DNA of 64,000 nucleotides from positions 3,823,501-3,887,500 of the forward strand of contig NZ_CP114035.2 in NCBI RefSeq assembly GCF_026898135.2, written 5' to 3'. Below are positions 7,489 to 14,103 of the stretch, piece by piece. The notes below the pieces were generated by a model. It made no database searches, had not been told where the DNA came from, and saw only the letters and a program-made list of their open reading frames with translations. The translations under genes were made by a program, and so were the position numbers. The DNA comes from Pseudomonas fortuita (GTDB lineage Bacteria > Pseudomonadota > Gammaproteobacteria > Pseudomonadales > Pseudomonadaceae). How positions within the stretch are numbered: the first letter of the stretch is position 1; each line of letters begins with the position of its first letter.

Positions 7489-8358
7489 ATGCGCGCATTT
7501 AGCAGCAAGCTAAACACTGGCATGCTTCGCCCTATGGACATCTACGACATTCGCAAGCACAACCTGGTCAAGCTCATCGGCAGCCAGAGAAAGGGATCCT
7601 GCGCAGAACGCTGGGGGATGGCGCCTGCGCACCTCAGCCAGATCCTTTCCGACAAGACCGTGAAAAACCTGGGCGATGACGTGGCCCGCCGAATCGAGGG
7701 CATCGAAGGTTTGCCTCGGGGTTGGTTCGACGCACTGTCGGCAGGCGACCCTGGACAGCCTTCGGTCGAAGCCGGCGACGGTAAACTTTCGGCAGCCGAC
7801 CTGGTCAAGCAGATGCTTGCCAGAAGCGGCAGAGGCATCCCTGAAGAAACCCGCCAAAGGTTGCTGGCCGCTGCAGAAGAACCGCAGAATGCCACGCTGC
7901 TAAAGCCTGACCGTGTTCGCCCTGGCTTGGTCGGCGACGAAGTGTGGATTGCTCACTACGATGTGCGGGCTGCCATGGGCGGTGGCCAGATCCCTCACGA
8001 CTACCCCGAGATGTTCACAGACGTCCGCGTCAGCCCCAGCCATCTGCGCGAACTGGGTGTGACGTTCACGGAGCACCATCACCTGAAGATGGTAACGGGC
8101 TGGGGCCAGTCGATGGAGCCGACCATCAAGCACCGCGACCCGCTGATCGTCGATGTCAGCATCCGCGAGTTCGTCGGCGATGGCATCTACTTTTTCTCCT
8201 GGGGCGACCATATTTACATCAAGCGACTGCAGATTGCTGATGAGGACCATTTCGAGATGATCTCCGACAATTCGCGGCACAAGGACCGCATGATCCGCCG
8301 AGAAGAGACCTACATCCAGGCCAGGGTCCTACTGGTGTGGAATGCCCACCTTGTGTAA
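7489..8358 (+). CDS. Phage-type repressor, HTH plus S24 LexA-like peptidase domain
   Basis: 289 residues. The N-terminal HTH is about residues 17-80 (SCAERWGMAPAHLSQILS is the helix-turn-helix). The C-terminal S24 domain has catalytic S208 (GWGQSMEPT) and K245 (IYIKRL); the cleavage region is near AAMGGGQ. Family role: represses lytic or bacteriocin genes, and RecA-stimulated self-cleavage relieves repression. ATG 7489 has the only ribosome-binding-site-like sequence (aagagaa), but the family usually begins at MDIYDIRKHN (ATG 7534), and operator O2 (7498-7514) lies between the two starts. Autoregulation is likely. A terminator follows at 8365. Confidence 0.9.
   Translation: MRAFSSKLNTGMLRPMDIYDIRKHNLVKLIGSQRKGSCAERWGMAPAHLSQILSDKTVKNLGDDVARRIEGIEGLPRGWFDALSAGDPGQPSVEAGDGKLSAADLVKQMLARSGRGIPEETRQRLLAAAEEPQNATLLKPDRVRPGLVGDEVWIAHYDVRAAMGGGQIPHDYPEMFTDVRVSPSHLRELGVTFTEHHHLKMVTGWGQSMEPTIKHRDPLIVDVSIREFVGDGIYFFSWGDHIYIKRLQIADEDHFEMISDNSRHKDRMIRREETYIQARVLLVWNAHLV
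7498..7514. promoter_or_regulatory. Operator O2 at the repressor gene 5' end
   Basis: TTTAGC-AGCAA-GCTAAA, a perfect 6-5-6 palindrome whose centre is 49 bp from that of O1. An additional half-site (TTTAGCTA) lies between them at 7482-7489. The position suits autorepression of the S24 gene. Confidence 0.65.
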
Positions 8359-8364
8359 AACGAA

Positions 8365-8389
8365 GCCCGCCTCTTAAGGCGGGCGTTTG
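8365..8389 (+). terminator. Rho-independent terminator of the S24 repressor gene
   Basis: Stem GCCCGCCT / AGGCGGGC (8 bp) with loop CTTA, followed by gtttg. The weak T-run suggests it may work in both directions, as the next gene is convergent. Confidence 0.75.
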
Positions 8390-8396
8390 CTGAGGC

Positions 8397-8720
8397 TCAA
8401 AATGGCGGCGCCTCCTCCATCACCTCCTCGTTGTACTGCTCGACGCTGAAGTCGTCACGTGCTTGCACGCTGGTGCGCGCCCAGCGCACCGTCACGCTCT
8501 GGTCATCGTTGAAGGTAAGGTTCAACTCGGGCGTCTCCAGCAGCAGGCCCATCACCTCGTCCCATTCCGCATCACCGTCGGTATCCAGCCGGTGCACAAC
8601 CACCCAGCGCTGCGTCTGCGCCAGCGGGTGGTTGATCATCGACGACACCCGCAGGCTAAGCCGCTCTACTCCGGTCATTCCCTGGCACTGCCGGGGGGCT
8701 GCGTTCACGTGCTTGAACAT
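8397..8720 (-). CDS. DUF1654 family protein, LexA-box-controlled
   Basis: 107 residues. The core VERLSLRVSSMINHPLAQTQRW ... VHRLDTDGDAEWDEVMGLL ... LNLTFNDDQSVTVRW matches the DUF1654 family as I know it from pseudomonads. Function unknown. ATG 8720 is preceded by AGGATGAGAAT, a good ribosome-binding site. A perfect CTGT-N8-ACAG LexA box lies just upstream (8737-8752), so expression on DNA damage is expected. It sits between the S24 repressor and the PL7 lyase gene. Confidence 0.85.
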   Translation of the reverse strand: MFKHVNAAPRQCQGMTGVERLSLRVSSMINHPLAQTQRWVVVHRLDTDGDAEWDEVMGLLLETPELNLTFNDDQSVTVRWARTSVQARDDFSVEQYNEEVMEEAPPF

Positions 8721-8736
8721 ATTCTCATCCTGATAT

Positions 8737-8752
8737 CTGTATGTTTGTACAG
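8737..8752 (-). promoter_or_regulatory. LexA (SOS) box
   Basis: CTGTATGTTTGTACAG: perfect CTGT-N8-ACAG, the gamma-proteobacterial LexA consensus. It is 17-32 bp upstream of the DUF1654 start, in position to block the promoter. Confidence 0.88.
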
Positions 8753-8848
8753 TATTCAGGGAAAGCTTATCTCACCGCCAAATCCACCGTAAACCCCTGC
8801 CACCGGAAAATTTCGCCTCCAGGCAATTTTGCCTATAGCGAATTTTAT

Positions 8849-8891
8849 TTAGCCAATGGCTATTGACTTGAATTTAGCCCAAGGCTAATTT
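8849..8891 (+). promoter_or_regulatory. Promoter with two embedded operators (O3, O4) for the PL7 gene
   Basis: TTGACT (8863-8868), a 17-nt spacer, then TAATTT (8886-8891). O3 is TTAGC-CAATG-GCTAT (8849-8863), abutting the -35. O4 is TTAGC-CCAAG-GCTAA (8874-8888), filling the spacer and touching the -10. Their centres are 25 bp apart, consistent with two dimers on one face. Same palindrome as O1/O2 at the S24 repressor gene. Confidence 0.75.
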
Positions 8892-8959
8892 CGTTGCGCC
8901 AGCCACCGCAAAGCTGCTGGAACGCTTCGTCATTCAGGCCCTTTTCGTCAGGAGTTACC

Positions 8960-9634
8960 ATGACCGTAGACATCAACGATCTCACCATCGCCACCCCGGT
9001 GGCGGTCTCCCCAAGCAACCCTGTAGCACTCGAACTCAGCGGTGCTGAAGCGATCGCCCGGTTCCCGAGTGTGGTGAAGGTCCTCAGCGATGGGTCAATC
9101 CAGCTTTCAGCCCCCACCAAGGGCGCTTCGAGCAAAAGTACCCACAGGACCCGCTGCGAATGGACAGAAACAGAAGACTGGACACTGGGAAGCGCCCAGG
9201 ACCACTGGAATCGCCAGACCATGACGCTGACCAAGGTCAACGCGGCGCAAAAGGTGGTGATCGCCCAGATGCACGTGCGCGGGGATGACAGCCCGCCGGT
9301 GAAGGTGTTCTGGAACAAAGGCAACATTACCCTGGGGTTTCGGCGGACCTACAACCAGACCGACCCGGTAAACTCGACAGTACTCAAAGGTGTGCCGCTG
9401 GGGGGCAGGTTCGACGTGAGCCTCCACACCACGTCTGCAGGCGTGGTCAATGTAACAGCCAAATGCAACGGGGTATCCGGCACGTCCGGCGATCTACAGC
9501 TCGACAGCACCTGGTCTTCGCAGCTGTTCGAGTTCCACGGCGGCATCTACAACCAGGTTGACTATACCGACGCAACACCGGCCGACGACGGCTCGGTCTG
9601 CATCATCAGCGAACTCTCGCTGATTCATCGCTGA
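8960..9634 (+). CDS. PL7-type alginate lyase-like protein without signal peptide
   Basis: 224 residues. The three PL7 (alginate lyase 2) motifs are present in order: RTRCEW (residues 63-68, for RxELR), IAQMH (101-105, for QIH) and EFHGGIYNQ (191-199, for KAGxYNQ), so R65, Q103, H105 and Y197 could form the active site. The family cleaves poly(mannuronate/guluronate) by beta-elimination. Unusually, the N-terminus MTVDINDLTIATPVAVSPSN is no signal peptide. ATG 8960 follows AGGAG. The promoter carries two likely S24-repressor operators, and a perfect hairpin follows the gene. It may be released only by lysis (inference). Confidence 0.78.
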   Translation: MTVDINDLTIATPVAVSPSNPVALELSGAEAIARFPSVVKVLSDGSIQLSAPTKGASSKSTHRTRCEWTETEDWTLGSAQDHWNRQTMTLTKVNAAQKVVIAQMHVRGDDSPPVKVFWNKGNITLGFRRTYNQTDPVNSTVLKGVPLGGRFDVSLHTTSAGVVNVTAKCNGVSGTSGDLQLDSTWSSQLFEFHGGIYNQVDYTDATPADDGSVCIISELSLIHR

Positions 9635-9652
9635 GCGACATTAGCCGGCAAA

Positions 9653-9694
9653 GCATCCCGATGCCCCGCCCCATCACAGATTGCATCGGGATGC
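9653..9694. terminator. Perfect 12-bp inverted repeat downstream of PL7 gene
   Basis: GCATCCCGATGC (9653-9664) and GCATCGGGATGC (9683-9694) are exact reverse complements with an 18-nt loop. There is no T-run, so it may stabilise the mRNA end or terminate weakly. Confidence 0.6.
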
Positions 9695-9821
9695 CAACTG
9701 ACCAAAAGCGCATGGTTGACGCGCGTGACACGCCACGCCAGTGATTAGTCTCGATGAGTCATATTGTTGCCTGCCCGCTCTCAGACTAATAATTACCTCT
9801 CTGCCTGGGGAGGCGCGAAAC

Positions 9822-10058
9822 ATGCAACCAAGATTCGTTATCGTTCCTGCTGTGCCAGTGGAAGGTGAATCCTTCCGCATCGGCAACCGGTTCTACGCCG
9901 CGACCGCTTCGGGCGGCTTCGATATCTATGACAACCAGGAGAAACAACGACTCAAGCGCGGCTATATCAACAAATCCGAGGCTGCGACTGCGTGCGGGTT
10001 GATGAACGCCGAGTCACGCAATCCCGCAGAGCAGTTCCCCATATTGCGAGCAGATTGA
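9822..10058 (+). CDS. Small hypothetical protein, first of a coupled pair
   Basis: 78 residues from ATG 9822, behind GGGGAGG. The start codon is chosen by that ribosome-binding site; an in-frame ATG at 9741 has none. The sequence FVIVPAVPVEGESFRIGNRFYAA then FDIYDNQEKQRLKRGYINKSEAATACGLMN suggests a small beta-rich domain plus a helix. No recognised family. Its TGA overlaps the next ATG (TGATG). Confidence 0.68.
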   Translation: MQPRFVIVPAVPVEGESFRIGNRFYAATASGGFDIYDNQEKQRLKRGYINKSEAATACGLMNAESRNPAEQFPILRAD

Positions 10059-10294
10059 TGGTTATACGCAGCCTGGCGAAAAACCTGCCTCCAGACCCCG
10101 ACAAGGAGGGCTGGGTGCTCGGCTGGGGTGTGCTTCGGGACAAGCATCCATGGCATTTTGTCGACGTCTATGCCGACCAGAAGACAGCCCAGGTGGAGGC
10201 AGCGCGCCTCGGCGCTGGTTATGTTGTGGAGTACGGTTCACATCGCCTTGGCTCGAGTGAGTTCGTGTGCGGCATTACGCTTCCCGAAGGCTAG
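10058..10294 (+). CDS. Small hypothetical protein, second of a coupled pair
   Basis: 78 residues; ATG 10058 shares a base with the preceding stop codon, so translation is probably coupled. It contains KEGWVLGWGVLRDKHPWHFVDVYADQKTAQVEAARLGAGYVVEYGS, a pattern like small phage or plasmid accessory proteins. Not recognised. Equal length to its partner may be chance. A terminator-like hairpin follows at 10403. Confidence 0.65.
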   Translation: MVIRSLAKNLPPDPDKEGWVLGWGVLRDKHPWHFVDVYADQKTAQVEAARLGAGYVVEYGSHRLGSSEFVCGITLPEG

Positions 10295-10644
10295 AGAGCA
10301 GCCCCGCCCATGAAACAGGGGCTCTAAAAGGCTTGCGGTATCATATGGCCGTGCCGTAAATTTCCCCCTCCTGTCATTCCTGCGTTGAGGAGTGGCGCTG
10401 AGGCCCAACACCATGTTGGGCTTTTTCGTTTTTGCGACAGGGCCATGGTTCAAGGTGTGCCGATTGTTGCGACTCATCAAAAGAAAGTTCTCCAGGGTGC
10501 TGCGAAAGTGGTTTGTCTACCTTGCGGTTGCAGGGCTGGCGGGCAACTACAGCCGACTGTTCGATCACCTTTCAATCTGGAAGCCGTGGCGAATTGCCAA
10601 GGGCCTGGCGGCCTATCTGATCGCATCCTGATACGCCTTTCACG
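10295..10644. other. Non-coding stretch before the direct repeat
   Basis: 350 bp with no convincing gene. It contains the terminator at 10403. A 79-codon reading frame (10392-10631) runs through that terminator, lacks a ribosome-binding site and matches nothing I know. Probably decayed prophage or intergenic DNA. Confidence 0.5.
10403..10433 (+). terminator. Rho-independent terminator
   Basis: GCCCAACA-CCA-TGTTGGGC stem-loop (10403-10421) followed by tttttcgttttt; terminates the pair of small genes. Confidence 0.88.
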
Positions 10645-10721
10645 CGGCGCAGGATTAAATTTCGTTCAACTTGCGCCCTTTAGTCATAAGGCATTCGACA
10701 GCAATTCAGCCATTCTCCAGA
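10645..10721. repeat. 77-bp direct repeat, left copy (candidate attL)
   Basis: Matches 13960-14036 at 75 of 77 positions (offset 3315; differences in ttcaact/ttcacct and cattctc/catactc). It starts cggcgcaggattaaatttcg. It brackets an AT-rich accessory segment that carries an integrase relic at its other end, the arrangement left by site-specific integration. Confidence 0.82.
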
Positions 10722-10760
10722 GGTGTTTTTTGGATTTTGGCGGGTTCTAGAAAGTTACGG

Positions 10761-10780
10761 AGGCCCGTATTTACGGGCCT
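10761..10780. other. Perfect 20-bp palindrome just inside the island
   Basis: AGGCCCGTATTTACGGGCCT is a hairpin with an 8-9 bp stem and no T-run. It could be a terminator relic or recombination-associated structure. The surrounding 10722-10960 shows no gene. Confidence 0.45.
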
Positions 10781-10960
10781 TCCAGCCCCTCTCGTCACCA
10801 GGCGGCTACGTTCCAAGCACAAGGTTAGGACCCTTAGCCCACATTTTTCGAAAGCGCTTTCGGGCTGCAGCTGGCGGATTTCCAGTTTTGTGCTAGATAT
10901 TTTGATTCTTGATTTTTTTCAAGAGCTCTCCCCAGGGATAACGTAAGCAAGGAGCTAACA

Positions 10961-11716
10961 ATGGGAATTGTTCAAAACGCTATTAGGGCTTTAGAGAATC
11001 ACGCTGACGAAAAAGCTAAAGAAGTGAAAGCTTCTTTGCAGATGTTAGATGTACTCGCTCAAACAAAACTTTCAGAAATAAAACGACTCGTTGAAGACGA
11101 CATTGCCAAATCTAAGTCTGACGCTAAGTCTGGATCGCCCACCCAGATCCCTCCAGGCCTCTACATTATGCAGGACGAGGGGACTCATGTAATGTCATCT
11201 TCTGGACCGTCGGCAGGCATCAAGAATGCTGTCGACAGTCTATTACATAGTCCGGAAGCTAAATGGCGCGATACCTTAACCGGCTTGATAGGTACTGCAC
11301 TAGACACATTAATTGGTAACTCATCAGGTGCATCAAGCAACAAGAAGCTCTATTTAATCGCACTCGATGGACATGCAGCAGATCCAGATAAAGGCATCGA
11401 AGAAACATACGTTCCCGTACGCATTGACTATTGCCTGTGGACCTACAATTTCGAAAGCTCAGGCATCTCAGATATAGCAACAAATGCTATTGCCTATTAC
11501 GCACAGACGTCCCTGCTTGACTACAGCAACATCCCAAGCAATCTCCAAATCGATCAATCTCTTAAGTTGATCGGAATCCCACAAGAATATCGCAACGCCA
11601 TTATTGAACAGGTTCAGAAAGAGCGTGAAGCAAAACGACCTCTCAATTTGGAGAAATATCTTAAATCCGCCTCACCAGAACTGCGCGCCTCAGCTAAAAA
11701 GCTGTATTTATCGTAA
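10961..11716 (+). CDS. Unknown AT-rich island protein (251 aa)
   Basis: Starts ATG 10961 with a GGAG-containing leader (aaggagctaaca). The N-terminal 60 residues are an amphipathic, probably coiled helix (ENHADEKAKEVKASLQMLDV, LSEIKRLVEDDIAKSKSD). A Gly/Ser/Pro linker follows, then a globular half with LYLIALDGHAADPDKGIEETYVPVRIDYCLW and a basic tail. No signal peptide or membrane segment. I do not recognise the family. Codon use is distinctly AT-rich against its neighbours, marking recent transfer. A strong terminator follows at 11724. Confidence 0.75.
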   Translation: MGIVQNAIRALENHADEKAKEVKASLQMLDVLAQTKLSEIKRLVEDDIAKSKSDAKSGSPTQIPPGLYIMQDEGTHVMSSSGPSAGIKNAVDSLLHSPEAKWRDTLTGLIGTALDTLIGNSSGASSNKKLYLIALDGHAADPDKGIEETYVPVRIDYCLWTYNFESSGISDIATNAIAYYAQTSLLDYSNIPSNLQIDQSLKLIGIPQEYRNAIIEQVQKEREAKRPLNLEKYLKSASPELRASAKKLYLS

Positions 11717-12186
11717 AGGTAGAGCCCCACCCCTCCGTAGGGTGGGGTCTTTACAGCCAATATTTCCAACAGCATGGTCGACATCCGGCGTACTTTTCCC
11801 AGTCTTGCTGGAGCGTGCCTAACCTGACTACATCGAACACACATGCCGAGCAAATAACCCTCAACTTTGGACGAGGGGCTATCCGACGTGTTCGCGTGGT
11901 ATCGGTTGGGCTCAGTCGTGAGGAATGTACGCAAACAGGGAGCTGAGTTGATAAAGCCAGCTGAGTGGAGCGGCGGCAGATCCTTGCCCCGGGCCTTGGC
12001 CACGACGTGGAGCTTGTAATCGGAGACCGCCTGGAAGAGCGACTCAGCCAGCAGGCGCAGGCGCTCGATCTCCTCTGCAGGCGCGCCATGATCCTGCGTC
12101 TGGTGGTAACAGCGCATGGCGTCGATCGCCTTCTGAATCAGCGGCTCGCCGGCCTCAACCATCCCGATGAAAGTCCGCTCATCCAT
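11614..12186 (-). CDS. Phage-type small protein with probable spurious C-terminal extension
   Basis: ATG 12186 has a good ribosome-binding site (TTGGAG, 8 nt). The first ~70 residues (MDERTFIGMVEAGEPLIQKA, then EEIERLRLLAESLFQAVSDY) look like a compact helical protein common in Pseudomonas prophage regions (from memory). After KARGKDLPPLH, around 11975, the reading frame continues for over 100 codons of different character, runs through the terminator at 11724 and overlaps the end of the opposite gene. I infer that the original stop was lost, so only the first part is a genuine family member. Confidence 0.55.
   Translation of the reverse strand: MDERTFIGMVEAGEPLIQKAIDAMRCYHQTQDHGAPAEEIERLRLLAESLFQAVSDYKLHVVAKARGKDLPPLHSAGFINSAPCLRTFLTTEPNRYHANTSDSPSSKVEGYLLGMCVRCSQVRHAPARLGKVRRMSTMLLEILAVKTPPYGGVGLYLYDKYSFLAEARSSGEADLRYFSKLRGRFASRSF
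11724..11753 (+). terminator. Rho-independent terminator of the 251-aa gene
   Basis: CCCCACCC / GGGTGGGG stem with a 7-nt loop followed by tcttt; 8 bp downstream of the stop codon. Confidence 0.85.
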
Positions 12187-12327
12187 GCCTAAGCTCCAAG
12201 CAGGAATGATATGGAAAGGTTTGGTCAGTAACCAACGTTGAAGCCCCATTCAAGCGTGAAACCTCCAGAGCCAAGATTAGGCTGCTTCAAAGAAAAAACC
12301 AGCAAGCAGCCTAATGGTGTGATCACG

Positions 12328-13401
12328 CTAGCGCTGCACTTCAATAGCCGTGCCGGCCTTAAGGGACGAGCGTGAAATAATTTTTGCCAGCGTCAGCAGA
12401 TATTTCTCTACAAGAAGGTAGCATACAATTCCGCCTAGCAGCCCAGCAGTCACAGCGCCTACCGCGTACCAGACTGCCATCGCAAGGCTGGTTATCTGCC
12501 CAAACGTCGTTACAAATAGCACATACCAGATTCGTTGAGAAATTGGATGCGACAAATACAGTGAATAAGATGCCTCCCCAAACAACAGAGCGACCCTATT
12601 GATATTTGACCGAATGTACTTCTCAATCGAGATAAATCCTGCGACTAAGAAAAACGCCGGGACGCCATATACTAAAGGCCGAGTGAATAGGGTGAAATCA
12701 GCTAATACCAGCGCCACACTACTAGCCCCAACCAATAGACTTGTCGGCAAAAAACCGATACCCACCCAGCGCTGCCTGGTGACCCCTAGCAAGACGCCAA
12801 GCAGAAATTCAATGATGATCGGGCTTGTGTAGGTTTTGCCCAATGGCCCTTCTGGAGCCAAAGCAGACCCAACAATAGCAAGTGCAACTATAACTGCAGC
12901 CAAGAACAGAAGTCTCATTCTTAGGTTTTGCAATGCTAAGGAGAGACCGAATATCGCGTAAAAGAACATCTCATATGTGAGGGTCCACCCAATGGTGTAT
13001 ACAGGCGTGACATCACCCACATCTGGGTTTAGGGCGGGAATGAAAAACAGTGACTTAAGCAGGAATACTGGATCGACTGCGCGGGAGTTGAAAAACAAGC
13101 TTGGCATTAATAGCGCGGCAGCGACAAGCACACAGGTGAACACCCAGTATAACGGCGCCACTCTCAATATCCGCGAAACCCAAAACTCTCTTATACCTTT
13201 ATTCTTACCCTCTGTGGTTACCCACATTACGAACCCGGATATAACAAAGAATATATCTACACCAAAATCACCCACCGGGTTATCGAAGTATGGTGCTACA
13301 GCAATCATCACCATGGAATGGTAGATGATAACCAGCCCAGCTGCAATACCTCTCAAATATTGTATTCCGTAGAATTTTTCCACGCGCGCAGTCCATTGCA
13401 A
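12328..13401 (-). CDS. Acyltransferase 3 family membrane protein (probable O-acetylase)
   Basis: 357 residues, about ten membrane segments. The Acyl_transf_3 pattern is clear: IQYLRGIAAGLVIIYHSMVM (R and catalytic H), GVDIFFVISGFVMW, FWVSRILRVAPLYWV, and late SYSLYLSHPI. Members acetylate sugars of O-antigen or exopolysaccharide at the inner membrane. Phage-borne copies change the receptor (serotype conversion), which would suit this location in a degraded island. The AT-rich composition differs from flanking genes. The substrate cannot be read from sequence. Confidence 0.88.
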   Translation of the reverse strand: MQWTARVEKFYGIQYLRGIAAGLVIIYHSMVMIAVAPYFDNPVGDFGVDIFFVISGFVMWVTTEGKNKGIREFWVSRILRVAPLYWVFTCVLVAAALLMPSLFFNSRAVDPVFLLKSLFFIPALNPDVGDVTPVYTIGWTLTYEMFFYAIFGLSLALQNLRMRLLFLAAVIVALAIVGSALAPEGPLGKTYTSPIIIEFLLGVLLGVTRQRWVGIGFLPTSLLVGASSVALVLADFTLFTRPLVYGVPAFFLVAGFISIEKYIRSNINRVALLFGEASYSLYLSHPISQRIWYVLFVTTFGQITSLAMAVWYAVGAVTAGLLGGIVCYLLVEKYLLTLAKIISRSSLKAGTAIEVQR

Positions 13402-13478
13402 GTGTATGAGATTAATTCGCCATTATCGCCAGGTACGTCGCATTTCTCAATATCTTGAGAGGCTGAAGTCTCAGATGG

Positions 13479-13691
13479 TTATTTTCGCCCGAGTGCGTCA
13501 TAGGACGCTTCGCACTGATGACCGGCTATGCGTGCCCGGTCATAAGCCTGCGCCAACTCTCCCGCTCGTTCATCAGCCCGTGAGAGCAGCTCGGAGAGCA
13601 CAATGGCGGCGCGGGTGGCTACCTCGCCTCGGGCGACAGCGGCGATATTCGCGTCTCGACGAAGTCGCCATTCATCTTCCAGCCTTCTGGC
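13479..13691 (-). pseudogene. DUF2514/Rz-like i-spanin relic (C-terminal part)
   Basis: The minus strand carries 70 codons, open from a TGA at 13692-13694 to a TAA at 13479-13481, reading ARRLEDEWRLRRDANIAAVA then RGEVATRAAIVLSELLSRAD, ERAGELAQAYDRARIAGHQC and EASYDALGRK. This is the characteristic end of Pseudomonas phage lysis proteins of the DUF2514/Rz type. The N-terminal signal anchor and coiled coil are missing, and there is no start codon, so it is a remnant. It abuts the integrase relic, marking a deletion junction. Confidence 0.75.
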
Positions 13692-13709
13692 TCATCACCA
13701 CACATCACC

Positions 13710-13973
13710 GTGCCCGAAACCGGCGGCAGGCACTTCAACCAGGCGCTAGAGGCAAAGGGGCTCAGGCACAGGCCTCAGTACAATTGCCGGCACACATATG
13801 CCACGATGTGCCTCATGTCGGGGATGAATCCAGCGTTTATTGCTGGGCAGCTTGGGCACTCGGTGCAGGTGCTTCTCTCGACCTACGCTAAGTGGTTGAA
13901 TTCTGCCAACGATTGGGCGGAACTGGCGAAACTGGAAAAGAACGTAATGGGTACAGCATCGGCGCAGGATTAA
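13710..13973 (+). pseudogene. Tyrosine-recombinase (phage integrase) C-terminal relic
   Basis: 87 residues with the last catalytic motifs of a tyrosine recombinase: YNCRHTYATMCLMSGMNP (the HxxR-box region), IAGQLGHSVQ (second His), and LLSTYAKWL (nucleophilic Tyr). The N-terminal arm-binding and core-binding domains and the first catalytic Arg are absent. Any start (GTG 13710) has no ribosome-binding site. The TAA stop lies inside the right 77-bp direct repeat, as is usual when int adjoins att. Confidence 0.85.
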
Positions 13974-14036
13974 ATTTCGTTCACCTTGCGCCCTTTAGTC
14001 ATAAGGCATTCGACAGCAATTCAGCCATACTCCAGA
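13960..14036. repeat. 77-bp direct repeat, right copy (candidate attR)
   Basis: Second copy of the 10645-10721 repeat (75/77 identical). It includes the stop codon of the integrase relic and lies 67 bp upstream of the chromosomal PBP7 gene. Confidence 0.82.
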
Positions 14037-14103
14037 ATGCATCGGTTTTAGGGGGAAAACCCTTGCACAGCCAACGACATACCAACTTTTAGTGAGCCTC
14101 AAC

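Noticed and set aside
10392..10631. 79-codon plus-strand frame (MALRPNTMLGFF...) with hydrophobic and basic parts
   Set aside because: It begins inside a rho-independent terminator, has no ribosome-binding site and resembles nothing known to me.
13406..13891. 161-codon plus-strand frame across the island's right end
   Set aside because: Its sequence is the antisense and out-of-frame shadow of the spanin and integrase relics.
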